DNA of 42,345 bases from the NCBI RefSeq assembly GCF_000513195.1, contig NZ_CBVI010000051.1, positions 1 to 42,345 on the forward strand, read 5' to 3'. Position 1 is the stretch's first letter, and every line of letters starts with the position of its first letter. This DNA is from Bacteroides timonensis (GTDB lineage Bacteria; Bacteroidota; Bacteroidia; Bacteroidales; Bacteroidaceae). Both the position numbers and the translations under genes were made by a program. A model generated the notes under the pieces. It worked only from the letters and a program-made list of their open reading frames with translations. It ran no database searches and was not told the origin of the DNA. Of this stretch, positions 34,299-42,345 are shown in pieces.

Positions 34299-37106
34299 AT
34301 GAAAAATATAATTTTGATTATCAGCTTTTTGTTTTGTACAGTTTCTATTGTATATGCCCAGAAACAGCCTTTTTTAAAGGATTCCTGGAAAGGGGATATG
34401 ACCTCTATAAAGCAAGAAAAAGGAAGTCTGAAGATAGCATCTGTTGCTGCGCCTGAAATGTGTTGGCATTTAGATGCCGCTTCTAAAAAGGTGAGTATGT
34501 ATAGAGATGTGCAATTGAACGGTGTGAATAGAACAGTTTGGTGTAGTTTTCTGGCGTTGAAAGAAAAAGGAAACTCGCGTTTGGGCTTTTCATTTGAGAA
34601 AGGTAATAGTGAAAAACTATTTGTTGAAGTCAAACAGACGCAGGAGCCTCAGTTGGTTGTAGTACGTATCGATTTTTCTGAAAAGGCTGATAAGGTATAT
34701 GTTTTTTATAGCCCTACCGCAGCTTCTGTTCCTGATTTGGAAAATGCCGAGTATACTTTATCGGGTAAATTTGATTTTGACCGCATTAGAATCATAGCAG
34801 AAAAAGGGAGCAAAGGGATTTTTAGCGATGTCTCTTTGGGTGAGAATTATCAGGATGTAGTACATCCTAATGTCTTACAAGTTGTAGCGAAGGAAGGACA
34901 ACCACAAACAGTTCTTTCCTGGGAAAAGAAACAGCAGGCTTTGTGGATTCATACTTCAGGTGGAACTTTGTATTTGCAACCTTATAATATAGGAAGTGTA
35001 CATGTGATGTTCGGCTCTGAGAATGAAATAAAAGAATATAAGAGTTTTGCCGTAACGCAACAGGCAAAAGTGGCAGAGTTTAAAGTGGAGGATACTCAGG
35101 AAGATATTGTATTACGTTCTTCCCGTTTAGTTGTTACTGTAAATAAGAATAAAGGGTATATTAGTCTGCTTGATGAGTCTGGAAAAACCTTACTGAAAGA
35201 GTTTCCGGAAAAAGCGAGAATGAATATGTGTGGAGATTCTGTCAATGCATATTGTAAGTTCCAGTTACGAGATGAAGAGGCTTTATATGGTTTGGGGCAG
35301 TTCAGAGATAACTTAATGAACTTGAGGAATGCCAAGCGGGAACTGGTTCAGTTTAATACGCAAGCTGCGGTACCGGTTATTTATTCTACTGGTGGTTGGG
35401 GATTGTTTTGGGATAATCCTTCCCGGACTATTTATACAGACAATAGTACCGGTATGAGTTTGGCTTCTGATTACGGTAAGATCGTTAACTATTATCTTTT
35501 TGTAGGTGATAAAATGGATAATTTGGTAGCTGCATATCGTTCTTTGACGGGAGGGGCTCCGATGTTGCCCGATTGGGCTTTAGGTTATCACCAAAGCCGT
35601 AACCGTTATGCTACGCAAAAAGAGGTAATGGAGATAGCTAAAAAGATGAAGGAAGAGGATATTCCTGCAAGTACTATCTTTATAGATTATCATTATTGGG
35701 GTAAGTACGGAACAGGTTCACATAGGTTTGATGAAACTTTATTCCCTGATGTTCCTTCAATGTTGGACAGTCTCCATAACGTTTATGATATGAAGGTAGT
35801 TTTGACAATGTGGCCCTGCTTCAAACCGGGTATCCCTAATTATAATGAAATGTCACAAAAAGGGTATATATTGGAAGGAGCCAAAGCTATTGACGGCTAT
35901 ATATATGATACTTTTAATCCGAATGCAGCCAAAATGTATTGGGATAAGGTTTCTTCTTTAGTGGACTTGAATATCGATGGCTGGTTTTTAGATGGACCGG
36001 AACCTGACCATGTAGCCTCATACTTGCCACTTAATACTTATGCCGGACCAGCTCAGAAGGTACGAAATGTATACCCTTTGGTTCATGCATCACATTTTTA
36101 TGAAGGAATAACCAAAGCTCGTCCCGGTATCCGTCCTTATATGTTGACCCGTTGCGCGTGGGCTTCCCAACAAAAGTGGGGAACGGCTGTGTGGTCTGGT
36201 GATATTCCAACGACATTTGCCGAATTACAAACGCAGGTCGCAGCAGGATTAAATTTTACAGCAACGGGAATCCCCTACTGGACTACAGATATTGGTGGTT
36301 ATTCAGGAGGAGACCCTTCTAAAAAAGATTATCAGGAGTTGTTTGTACGTTGGTTTCAGTATGGAACATTCTGTCCCGTTTTTCGTTGCCATGGACGTCG
36401 TTATCCGGGAGATACGAAAGCACCGAATGAGTTATGGGCATACGGTCCAGAGGTACAACGTATCTGTACTGATCTTATAAAATTACGATATCGGCTTTTG
36501 CCTTATATTTATACCCTATCAGGTAAAGTTACTCACGAGCATTATACACCAATGCGCTTACTGGCTTTTGATTTTGCTTATGATCAAAATGTATTAGACT
36601 GTAAAGATCAGTTTATGTATGGACCTGCTCTCCTGGTTTGCCCCGTTTTGGAGGCAGGAGCAACTTCCCGCTCTGTATATCTGCCACAAGGATGTACTTG
36701 GGTAGATTTCTGGACCGGTGCAATCTACCAAGGAGGAACTACAATTACTGCAGAAGCACCTCTGGATAAAATGCCTTTGTTTGTGAAGTCTGGTTCTATC
36801 ATCCCCTATTATACTTCTGTTGAGAAAAATATTAATGTTGATGTTCCGCTTGAGATTCATGTCTTTGGTGGGGAAAACGCAAGTTTCAATTTATACGAAG
36901 ATGATGGTGAGACGTTGAAATATAAAAATGGCAATTATAGTACTATTCCGTTTAAGTGGAATGATCGTACAAAGGAATTTATAGTTGGAGAACGCACTGG
37001 CGATTATGCTGTAAAGGACAGGGACCTTATTATTAAACTCAAAGGTAAAGATGTGATAAAGAGGATAAAATATAGTGGTAAAGAAATAAAAGTTATATTG
37101 AAATGA
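34299..37106 (+). CDS. Exported GH31 family alpha-glycosidase
   Basis: This 935-residue protein has a signal peptide (about 1-21), an N-terminal beta-sandwich, a TIM barrel with nucleophile Asp565 in DGWFLDGPEPD and acid/base Asp635 in WSGDIPTTF, and C-terminal beta domains (about 720-935). The RCHGRRYPGD, GIPYWTTDIGGY and FVRWFQYGTFCPVFR segments are classic GH31. Activities in the family include alpha-glucosidase, alpha-xylosidase and alpha-galactosidase. It is the middle gene of a three-gene operon, and its stop codon overlaps the next start in ATGA, so the next protein is probably translationally coupled. Specificity is not readable. Confidence 0.96.
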   Translation: MKNIILIISFLFCTVSIVYAQKQPFLKDSWKGDMTSIKQEKGSLKIASVAAPEMCWHLDAASKKVSMYRDVQLNGVNRTVWCSFLALKEKGNSRLGFSFEKGNSEKLFVEVKQTQEPQLVVVRIDFSEKADKVYVFYSPTAASVPDLENAEYTLSGKFDFDRIRIIAEKGSKGIFSDVSLGENYQDVVHPNVLQVVAKEGQPQTVLSWEKKQQALWIHTSGGTLYLQPYNIGSVHVMFGSENEIKEYKSFAVTQQAKVAEFKVEDTQEDIVLRSSRLVVTVNKNKGYISLLDESGKTLLKEFPEKARMNMCGDSVNAYCKFQLRDEEALYGLGQFRDNLMNLRNAKRELVQFNTQAAVPVIYSTGGWGLFWDNPSRTIYTDNSTGMSLASDYGKIVNYYLFVGDKMDNLVAAYRSLTGGAPMLPDWALGYHQSRNRYATQKEVMEIAKKMKEEDIPASTIFIDYHYWGKYGTGSHRFDETLFPDVPSMLDSLHNVYDMKVVLTMWPCFKPGIPNYNEMSQKGYILEGAKAIDGYIYDTFNPNAAKMYWDKVSSLVDLNIDGWFLDGPEPDHVASYLPLNTYAGPAQKVRNVYPLVHASHFYEGITKARPGIRPYMLTRCAWASQQKWGTAVWSGDIPTTFAELQTQVAAGLNFTATGIPYWTTDIGGYSGGDPSKKDYQELFVRWFQYGTFCPVFRCHGRRYPGDTKAPNELWAYGPEVQRICTDLIKLRYRLLPYIYTLSGKVTHEHYTPMRLLAFDFAYDQNVLDCKDQFMYGPALLVCPVLEAGATSRSVYLPQGCTWVDFWTGAIYQGGTTITAEAPLDKMPLFVKSGSIIPYYTSVEKNINVDVPLEIHVFGGENASFNLYEDDGETLKYKNGNYSTIPFKWNDRTKEFIVGERTGDYAVKDRDLIIKLKGKDVIKRIKYSGKEIKVILK

Positions 37107-38839
37107 GCCTCAGGAGATTGATAATAGTTAGTTTCTTTTTCTTATCTTTCTTTGCAAATATTTTTGCAGATGGAAGTGTTAGGGGATGGATTATTCTGTC
37201 TGACAATATGGAACGTGCTATCCGGACAATAAAAACAGCAAAAGAGTATAATATCAATCAGCTTCAGTTGTCCCATGAGATCATCCATGATTTAAAGGCC
37301 ATTAAAGAAGAAAAGGTATGTGAACAGGTTAATAAACTCATTCGTCTTGCACATTTAGAAGGTATTGATGAAGTGTTGCTTTGGGATCATAGCTTATATT
37401 CTCTGGATTATTATCCATCGTGTTTTAGAACAGGACCTAATGGTACAATAAATCTGGATAATCCTAAATTCTGGGAATGGTTTAAAGATGACTATCGCCG
37501 GATGCTCAACAGGGCTCCTGAAGCAGATGGACTTGTGCTAACATTTATTGAAACTGGAGCTTATGCGGAAAAGCAGTACTCAATGAATATGAAAACCCCT
37601 GAGGAAAAACTGGCAGCTGTTGTAAATGCTATTTCCGATGTCGTTATTGGTGAAAGAGGAAAGAAACTCTGTATTCGTACTTTTGCTTATTCGGAAGAAG
37701 AGTATAAGAGTACTGTTGGATGTATAGAGCATATAAAGAGTGATAAGGTCATTTTAATGATGAAAGAAACCCCTCATGATTTCTTTCTGACACATCCGGA
37801 TAACTCCTATATCAGAAAGATGAATAGACCTACAATTGTAGAGTTTGATTCTGGTAATGAATACAGTGGGCAAGGTGTTGTTGCTAACACATGGCCTGAA
37901 TATACAATGAAAAGATGGGGTAGTTATATTAACTGTCCCAATGTTACCGGATATGTTGCAAGGACGGATCGTTATGGAGATACCAGCATAGTAGGAACAG
38001 CTAATGAAATTCAGTTGTATGCACTGAAGCGGATGACGGAAGAACAAACTGTATCTCCAATGCAAATCTATAATGAATTTATTACGTCGAGGTATGGTGA
38101 GGATGCTTTGTTGCCCATTAGAAAAGCGTTTCAAAATGCATATGATATAGTCACATCTGTTTTTTATACCTTAGGAACAAATCTAACAGATCATTCTTCT
38201 CTAAATTATGAAAACAATAAATGGGGATATAGCAGGCATGTGTCTGGAAGATGGATTGATCCGCCTATGGTTCTTGTTAAGCATGATATAAATAAAACAT
38301 TTCATTATTGGAAAGATATTATAAATCATATTGCTCCTGTACACTTTAAGTCATTATCATCTCCGTTAGCTGTTGAAGTGAAGACCGTTTTTGATAATCA
38401 ATGGATAGAACCTGATGAAAAAATGGATAGTGTATATTATAATTATATTCTAACGGAAAAACAGTATGGAGTTAAACTAGCTTCCGAAGCAGTCGCTGAA
38501 ATAGAAAAGGTAAAGCCTTTATTAGAATCTGCGACATATAATGATTTATACCAGCTGTTTTATCGTACTTATTTGACTGCATGTTTGCATGAAGCTGTAT
38601 GCACGGCATATTATGGTTCCAGAATCTATGTCAGAGCTAAGCAGTTTCATCCTAAAGGTTTGAAGGAACGTATTTTTTTATCACTAAAAAAAATAGAACA
38701 AGTTTCGGAGGATATGAATTTATTGGTGAATACATATCCTGTCGGTCAATATGACTGGTTGAATGATGTAAAGATTGCTTTAAGATGCAGGAGTAGAGTT
38801 CTGAAGATGTTGAATTCAAAATCGCTCCAAAATGAATAA
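37103..38839 (+). CDS. Exported protein, possible alpha-glucuronidase-like barrel, family unknown
   Basis: This 578-residue protein has a signal peptide (about 1-22). Its start ATG overlaps the GH31 stop in ATGA. I recognise no family with certainty. Alternating strand/helix segments (INQLQLSHEIIHDLKAI, GIDEVLLWDHSLY, ADGLVLTFIETGAYA, KLCIRTFAYSEEEYKS, KVILMMKETPHDFF, PTIVEFDSGNEYSGQG) look like a TIM barrel, followed by a helical C-terminal half. The DNPKFWEWFKDDYRRML then GLVLTFIETG order recalls GH67 alpha-glucuronidases. Candidate acids are Glu in FIETG and Asp/Glu in EFDSGNE. The operon context suggests a glycosidase for the PUL 2 glycan. Confidence 0.6.
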   Translation: MSLRRLIIVSFFFLSFFANIFADGSVRGWIILSDNMERAIRTIKTAKEYNINQLQLSHEIIHDLKAIKEEKVCEQVNKLIRLAHLEGIDEVLLWDHSLYSLDYYPSCFRTGPNGTINLDNPKFWEWFKDDYRRMLNRAPEADGLVLTFIETGAYAEKQYSMNMKTPEEKLAAVVNAISDVVIGERGKKLCIRTFAYSEEEYKSTVGCIEHIKSDKVILMMKETPHDFFLTHPDNSYIRKMNRPTIVEFDSGNEYSGQGVVANTWPEYTMKRWGSYINCPNVTGYVARTDRYGDTSIVGTANEIQLYALKRMTEEQTVSPMQIYNEFITSRYGEDALLPIRKAFQNAYDIVTSVFYTLGTNLTDHSSLNYENNKWGYSRHVSGRWIDPPMVLVKHDINKTFHYWKDIINHIAPVHFKSLSSPLAVEVKTVFDNQWIEPDEKMDSVYYNYILTEKQYGVKLASEAVAEIEKVKPLLESATYNDLYQLFYRTYLTACLHEAVCTAYYGSRIYVRAKQFHPKGLKERIFLSLKKIEQVSEDMNLLVNTYPVGQYDWLNDVKIALRCRSRVLKMLNSKSLQNE

Positions 38840-39192
38840 ATTCCTCCAATGGATAAAGTTGGATCATAAGTTTGTTCCCCAATCGTTCTATGTATTAACA
38901 AAGAAGCGATTAATCTTTTAATTTAATTCAAAATTAAGCACCAGATAAGCGTGATATCACTCAATTTTTAATCTTAGGCATGTAATTTTGCCATATCAAA
39001 ACGATAATAATAGGTTCGATAATAAGTTCTTTTTTTAAGAATAAAATACAAGATTGTATTTAGGATAACAATTTAAAAAAGATAAGTAAATTGAAAGAAT
39101 ACATAACTTTAAAAGAAATGCATATGAAAGATACAAGTTAACCAAAGACACATCCTTCCTACTTATTTGATCTAAAGGATACGTTATTTTTT
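38840..39192 (+). promoter_or_regulatory. 353-bp upstream region of the second SusC gene
   Basis: There is no gene here. TTTAATTCA (38922), ATTAAGCAC (38933) and the weaker GATAAGCGT (38944) are 11 bp apart and precede a perfect -7 element, TAATTTTG (38983-38990), by 30 bases. The box centres are 58.5, 47.5 and 36.5 (ATAA) bases upstream of the first -7 base, as in the GH2 promoter. There is no -33 element. A perfect 10-bp palindrome GTGATATCAC occupies 38951-38960. The predicted start near 38996 leaves a leader of about 200 nt. Confidence 0.55.
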
Positions 39193-42100
39193 ATGAAAAA
39201 CAATTTTAAAAGTGAGATTATGAAACACATGAAAAACAAATCTAATTTTGTGAAAGTTAGCAAATACACTTATTGGTGTGTGCTAATGATGTTCTTGATG
39301 GTGCTTACTCCGATGCGTGCACAAACTTCCCGAAGTATATCCGGGCAGGTTGTTGACGAATTGGGTGAAGCAATTATTGGTGCTAATGTGACTGTAGTTG
39401 GAAATAAGTCATTAGGTACTATAACTGATATTGATGGAAATTTTACTCTAACGGTTCCTCAAGGAACAACATTGGAAGTTTCTTATATTGGTTATGTGAA
39501 TAAAAAAGTGGCAGTGGATAACAAAACCAGCTATAAAATTACTTTAAAGGAAGACTCTGAACAATTGGATGAAGTAGTGGTAGTAGGATATGGTACTCAG
39601 AAGAAAGTGAATTTGACGGGTGCTGTGTCTGCTATTACTAATGAAGAGTTAGTTGCTACCAAAAGTCAAAATGCTCAGAATATGTTGACTGGTAAGGTTC
39701 CTGGCGTTCGTGTAATCCAAAAAACATCTGAACCGGGTGAATTTACTAACCAGTTTGATATCCGTGGTTTTGGTTCTCCACTAATCGTAGTTGATGGTGT
39801 TCCTCGTGGCAATTTACAACGTATGGACCCGAATGAAATTGAATCAATTTCTGTTTTGAAAGATGCTTCGGCTGCTATATATGGTGTACGTGCGGCTAAT
39901 GGCGTTGTCTTGATTACTACAAAGAAAGGTGAAAAGAATAAGCCAAAGATTGAATACAATATGTATTATGGTATTCAAACTCCGGCAGAAATGTTGGAGC
40001 CTGTAGGTGCTGTAGACCGTATGAGACTATTTAATGAAAAGTCAATGCGTAATCTGACAAATCCGCAGCTTACTTATTCAGATGAGCAGATTGAAGAGTA
40101 TCTGAATGGAACATTGAAATCTACTGATTGGTATGATGCGGTAATTCGTAATTCAGCTCCCCAGCAGCAACACAATGTTTCATTGAGTGGTGGAAGTGAA
40201 AAAACTGATTATTATGTAAACTTCGGTTATACAGATCAGGAAGGTTTCTTCAAGTCAAAAGCAATGGATTATAATCGTTATAATCTTCGTGCAAATTTGA
40301 ATGCAGAAGTAGCTAAGAATTTGAAGGCTTCAATTAAAATAAATGGTATAATTGATAGTAAACAACGTCAGTACTTATCAACTTGGGAGGTTTATAAAGC
40401 TTTGTGGCGTGCAAGTCCTAATGAGAAATTGTATGCTAATGATAATCCGGAATATTTCCAAAAGATGTCATCCGACCAGTTGAATCTTCTGGCAGCAACA
40501 GATCCTGATGTTTCCGGTTATAATAAGACAACAAATAAAATCTTCCAGTCTACGATGGAACTTGAATATGCTGTGCCATTTGTAAAAGGTCTGAAGGTGA
40601 AAGGCATGTTCAGCTATGATACTTCTATAGCTGATAATACCATATATAAGAAAGAGTATAATGAGTATACTTATAGTGAAGCAACTAATACGTATACTGC
40701 TTATGCTATGCAGTCACCGACTAATCTGGAACGCTATTATGGTAATTCATGGACTACTTTGTGGCAAGCTTCTGTAAGCTATGAGAATACTTTTGCATCA
40801 AATCATAATGTATCTGGATTGTTGCTGTTTGAAGAAGCACACAGTGTAGGTGATAACATTCGTGCAGCTCGTGATTTCTCTATTCCTTTGCCTTATTTAT
40901 TTGCAGGTAATTCAGCTAATCAAGTTGGTACAGCTAATGCAAATGGATTGACAGAAAGTGCTTCTCAGGCGTTGGTTGGTAGATTTAATTATGATTATAA
41001 AGGACGTTATTTGTTAGAATTCGCCTTTCGTTATGACGGTTCTTCCAAATTCCCGTCACATAGCCGTTGGGGCTTTTTCCCCAGTGCTTCTGTGGGGTGG
41101 CGTATGAGTGAAGAAACTTTCATAAAAGATAAATTGCCGTTTGTTAACAACCTGAAACTTCGCGGTTCTTATGGTAAGATGGGTGATGATTCTGTTGCTG
41201 ATTATCAATTTATTTCCGGATATGATTACCCGAATACCAGTGGTGATAAATTTAATAAAACTCCGAAAGGATATTTTTTCAATGGCTCATTCATGAATTC
41301 ATTAGGTTTCCGTGCGGTAGCCAATCCTAATATTACGTGGTACACTGTTAAGACTCTGAATGTGGGAATTGATGCTGATTTGTGGAATGGCCTATTAGGT
41401 GTTTCTTTTGATTTATTTCAGCGTGACCGTGATAACCTGATGGCTAATCGTATTGCTACTATTCCAGGAACATTCGGTGCTGCAATGCCTAAAGAGAATT
41501 TGGAGAGTGACCGTACAAAAGGTTTTGAAGTTGAACTAAGACATCGCAATCGTGTGGGGCAGGTTAATTATAGTGTTTCTGGAAACATTGCTATTACTCG
41601 TTCCATGTGGCGTTACAAAGAACGCACCCCGTCAGGTAACTCATATGATAACTGGAGAAATAACTTAACTAATCGTTATAATGACATTTGGTTTGGTTAT
41701 GGGGCAGACGGTCGCTATACCTCATGGGAACAAATTGCTAACTCTCATATATTTGCTGGTAATGCAACTCTTCCTGGTGATTATATTTATGAAGACTGGA
41801 ATGGTGATGGTACAATTGATGATATGGATAGATATCCTATTGCTACAACTACTAATTCTACTGCTGCTAATTTCCAGGATAAGAAAAATTATCCGTTGAT
41901 GAACTTTGGTTTAACTCTTTCTGCTCAATGGAAAGGTTTTGATGTTAATATGACTTTCCAAGGTGCTGCAATGTCCTATGTATCTTATGGTGAACAGTTG
42001 TCAGCCCCCTTGCAATTTAATGGTAATGCTTTGGATATGTTCTTGGACAGATGGCGTCCAGTTGATACAAAGCAAGATCCCTACGATCCTTCTTGCCAAT

Positions 42101-42345
42101 GGATTTCAGGATATTATTCATATGGTGGTACAACTCCGGATGTTAATTCTGAATTCTCTATTCAGAAAGGTACTTATTTGCGTTTGAAGACGGCTGAAAT
42201 AGGTTACACTTTACCAAAGAATTGTTTGTCATTCGTAGGTATAAAGAATTTGAGAATTTATATGAATGGATATAACTTGTTCACTATAACAGGTGTGAAA
42301 GGTGTCGATCCGGAAAGACCGGCTGAACTCTATGGATATATGTAT
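39193..42345 (+). CDS. SusC-family TonB-dependent transporter, truncated by window end
   Basis: An open frame of 1051 codons runs to the last base without a stop. In-frame ATGs at 39193, 39220 and 39229 are all possible starts; the first is given. The signal sequence ends near MRAQ, followed by a carboxypeptidase-like regulatory domain (ISGQVVDELGEAIIGANVTV), the TonB-box-like LDEVVVVGYGTQKK, and the plug with IRGFGSPLIVVDGV and ISVLKDASAAIYGVRAANG. The start of the barrel follows (e.g. FPSASVGWRMSEE). A SusD partner is expected just beyond the window. The preceding promoter region links it to the PUL 2 enzymes rather than to the HTCS. Confidence 0.96.
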   Translation, partial: MKNNFKSEIMKHMKNKSNFVKVSKYTYWCVLMMFLMVLTPMRAQTSRSISGQVVDELGEAIIGANVTVVGNKSLGTITDIDGNFTLTVPQGTTLEVSYIGYVNKKVAVDNKTSYKITLKEDSEQLDEVVVVGYGTQKKVNLTGAVSAITNEELVATKSQNAQNMLTGKVPGVRVIQKTSEPGEFTNQFDIRGFGSPLIVVDGVPRGNLQRMDPNEIESISVLKDASAAIYGVRAANGVVLITTKKGEKNKPKIEYNMYYGIQTPAEMLEPVGAVDRMRLFNEKSMRNLTNPQLTYSDEQIEEYLNGTLKSTDWYDAVIRNSAPQQQHNVSLSGGSEKTDYYVNFGYTDQEGFFKSKAMDYNRYNLRANLNAEVAKNLKASIKINGIIDSKQRQYLSTWEVYKALWRASPNEKLYANDNPEYFQKMSSDQLNLLAATDPDVSGYNKTTNKIFQSTMELEYAVPFVKGLKVKGMFSYDTSIADNTIYKKEYNEYTYSEATNTYTAYAMQSPTNLERYYGNSWTTLWQASVSYENTFASNHNVSGLLLFEEAHSVGDNIRAARDFSIPLPYLFAGNSANQVGTANANGLTESASQALVGRFNYDYKGRYLLEFAFRYDGSSKFPSHSRWGFFPSASVGWRMSEETFIKDKLPFVNNLKLRGSYGKMGDDSVADYQFISGYDYPNTSGDKFNKTPKGYFFNGSFMNSLGFRAVANPNITWYTVKTLNVGIDADLWNGLLGVSFDLFQRDRDNLMANRIATIPGTFGAAMPKENLESDRTKGFEVELRHRNRVGQVNYSVSGNIAITRSMWRYKERTPSGNSYDNWRNNLTNRYNDIWFGYGADGRYTSWEQIANSHIFAGNATLPGDYIYEDWNGDGTIDDMDRYPIATTTNSTAANFQDKKNYPLMNFGLTLSAQWKGFDVNMTFQGAAMSYVSYGEQLSAPLQFNGNALDMFLDRWRPVDTKQDPYDPSCQWISGYYSYGGTTPDVNSEFSIQKGTYLRLKTAEIGYTLPKNCLSFVGIKNLRIYMNGYNLFTITGVKGVDPERPAELYGYMY

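Noticed and set aside
38987..39018. TTTG-N20-TAGGTTCG as the promoter of the second SusC
   Set aside because: Its -7 has a mismatch and the spacing is long, whereas TAATTTTG at 38983-38990 is a perfect -7 and falls at the same distance from the TTAA boxes as in GH2.
39675..39959. Minus-strand ORF within the second SusC
   Set aside because: Antisense to the conserved SusC plug domain; no independent support.

Overview
The window is from a Bacteroidota gut-type organism, most likely Bacteroides. The evidence is the SusC/SusD pairs, a hybrid two-component system (HTCS), a dense set of exported carbohydrate-active enzymes, promoters of the TTTG / TAnnTTTG type and moderately AT-rich DNA. It holds two polysaccharide utilization loci (PULs), a small housekeeping block between them, and the edge of a possible third locus on the left.

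Left edge (1-3.35 kb): four 22-bp tandem repeats beside an ECF sigma factor, a secreted tandem-domain CE12-type acetylesterase, a small DUF1622-type membrane protein, and a non-coding stretch with a perfect Bacteroides promoter followed about 70 nt later by an intrinsic terminator (candidate small RNA).

PUL 1 (3.36-20.83 kb): a six-gene minus-strand operon (SusC, SusD, heparinase II/III-like lyase, GH105, exported FAD oxidoreductase, GH3) diverges from a plus-strand HTCS. The 546-bp region between them carries TTTATTCAA-type boxes spaced 21, 41 and 21 bp, a good candidate HTCS operator. A lyase plus GH105 plus GH3 suggests an acidic, uronate-containing glycan.

Spacer (20.86-22.36 kb): an RlmJ-like methyltransferase homologue with eroded motifs and a Crp/Fnr-type regulator.

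PUL 2 (22.4 kb to the right edge): GH2; a divergent SGNH esterase plus alginate-lyase/beta-helix operon; a GH63-like/GH31/unclassified-barrel operon; and a SusC that runs off the end. In the middle sits an unusual regulator: signal peptide, LamG-like and Kelch-like extracytoplasmic region, one membrane helix, then a cytoplasmic SARP-type winged helix with a BTAD-like helical domain. The four presumed target promoters (GH2, esterase operon, GH63/GH31 operon, SusC) each have a -7 element with no recognisable -33 element, and TTAA-core boxes at 11-bp spacing in the same positions relative to the -7. The regulator's own promoter has good -33 and -7 elements and no such boxes. The main proposal is that this membrane-anchored SARP-like protein controls PUL 2 through these boxes.
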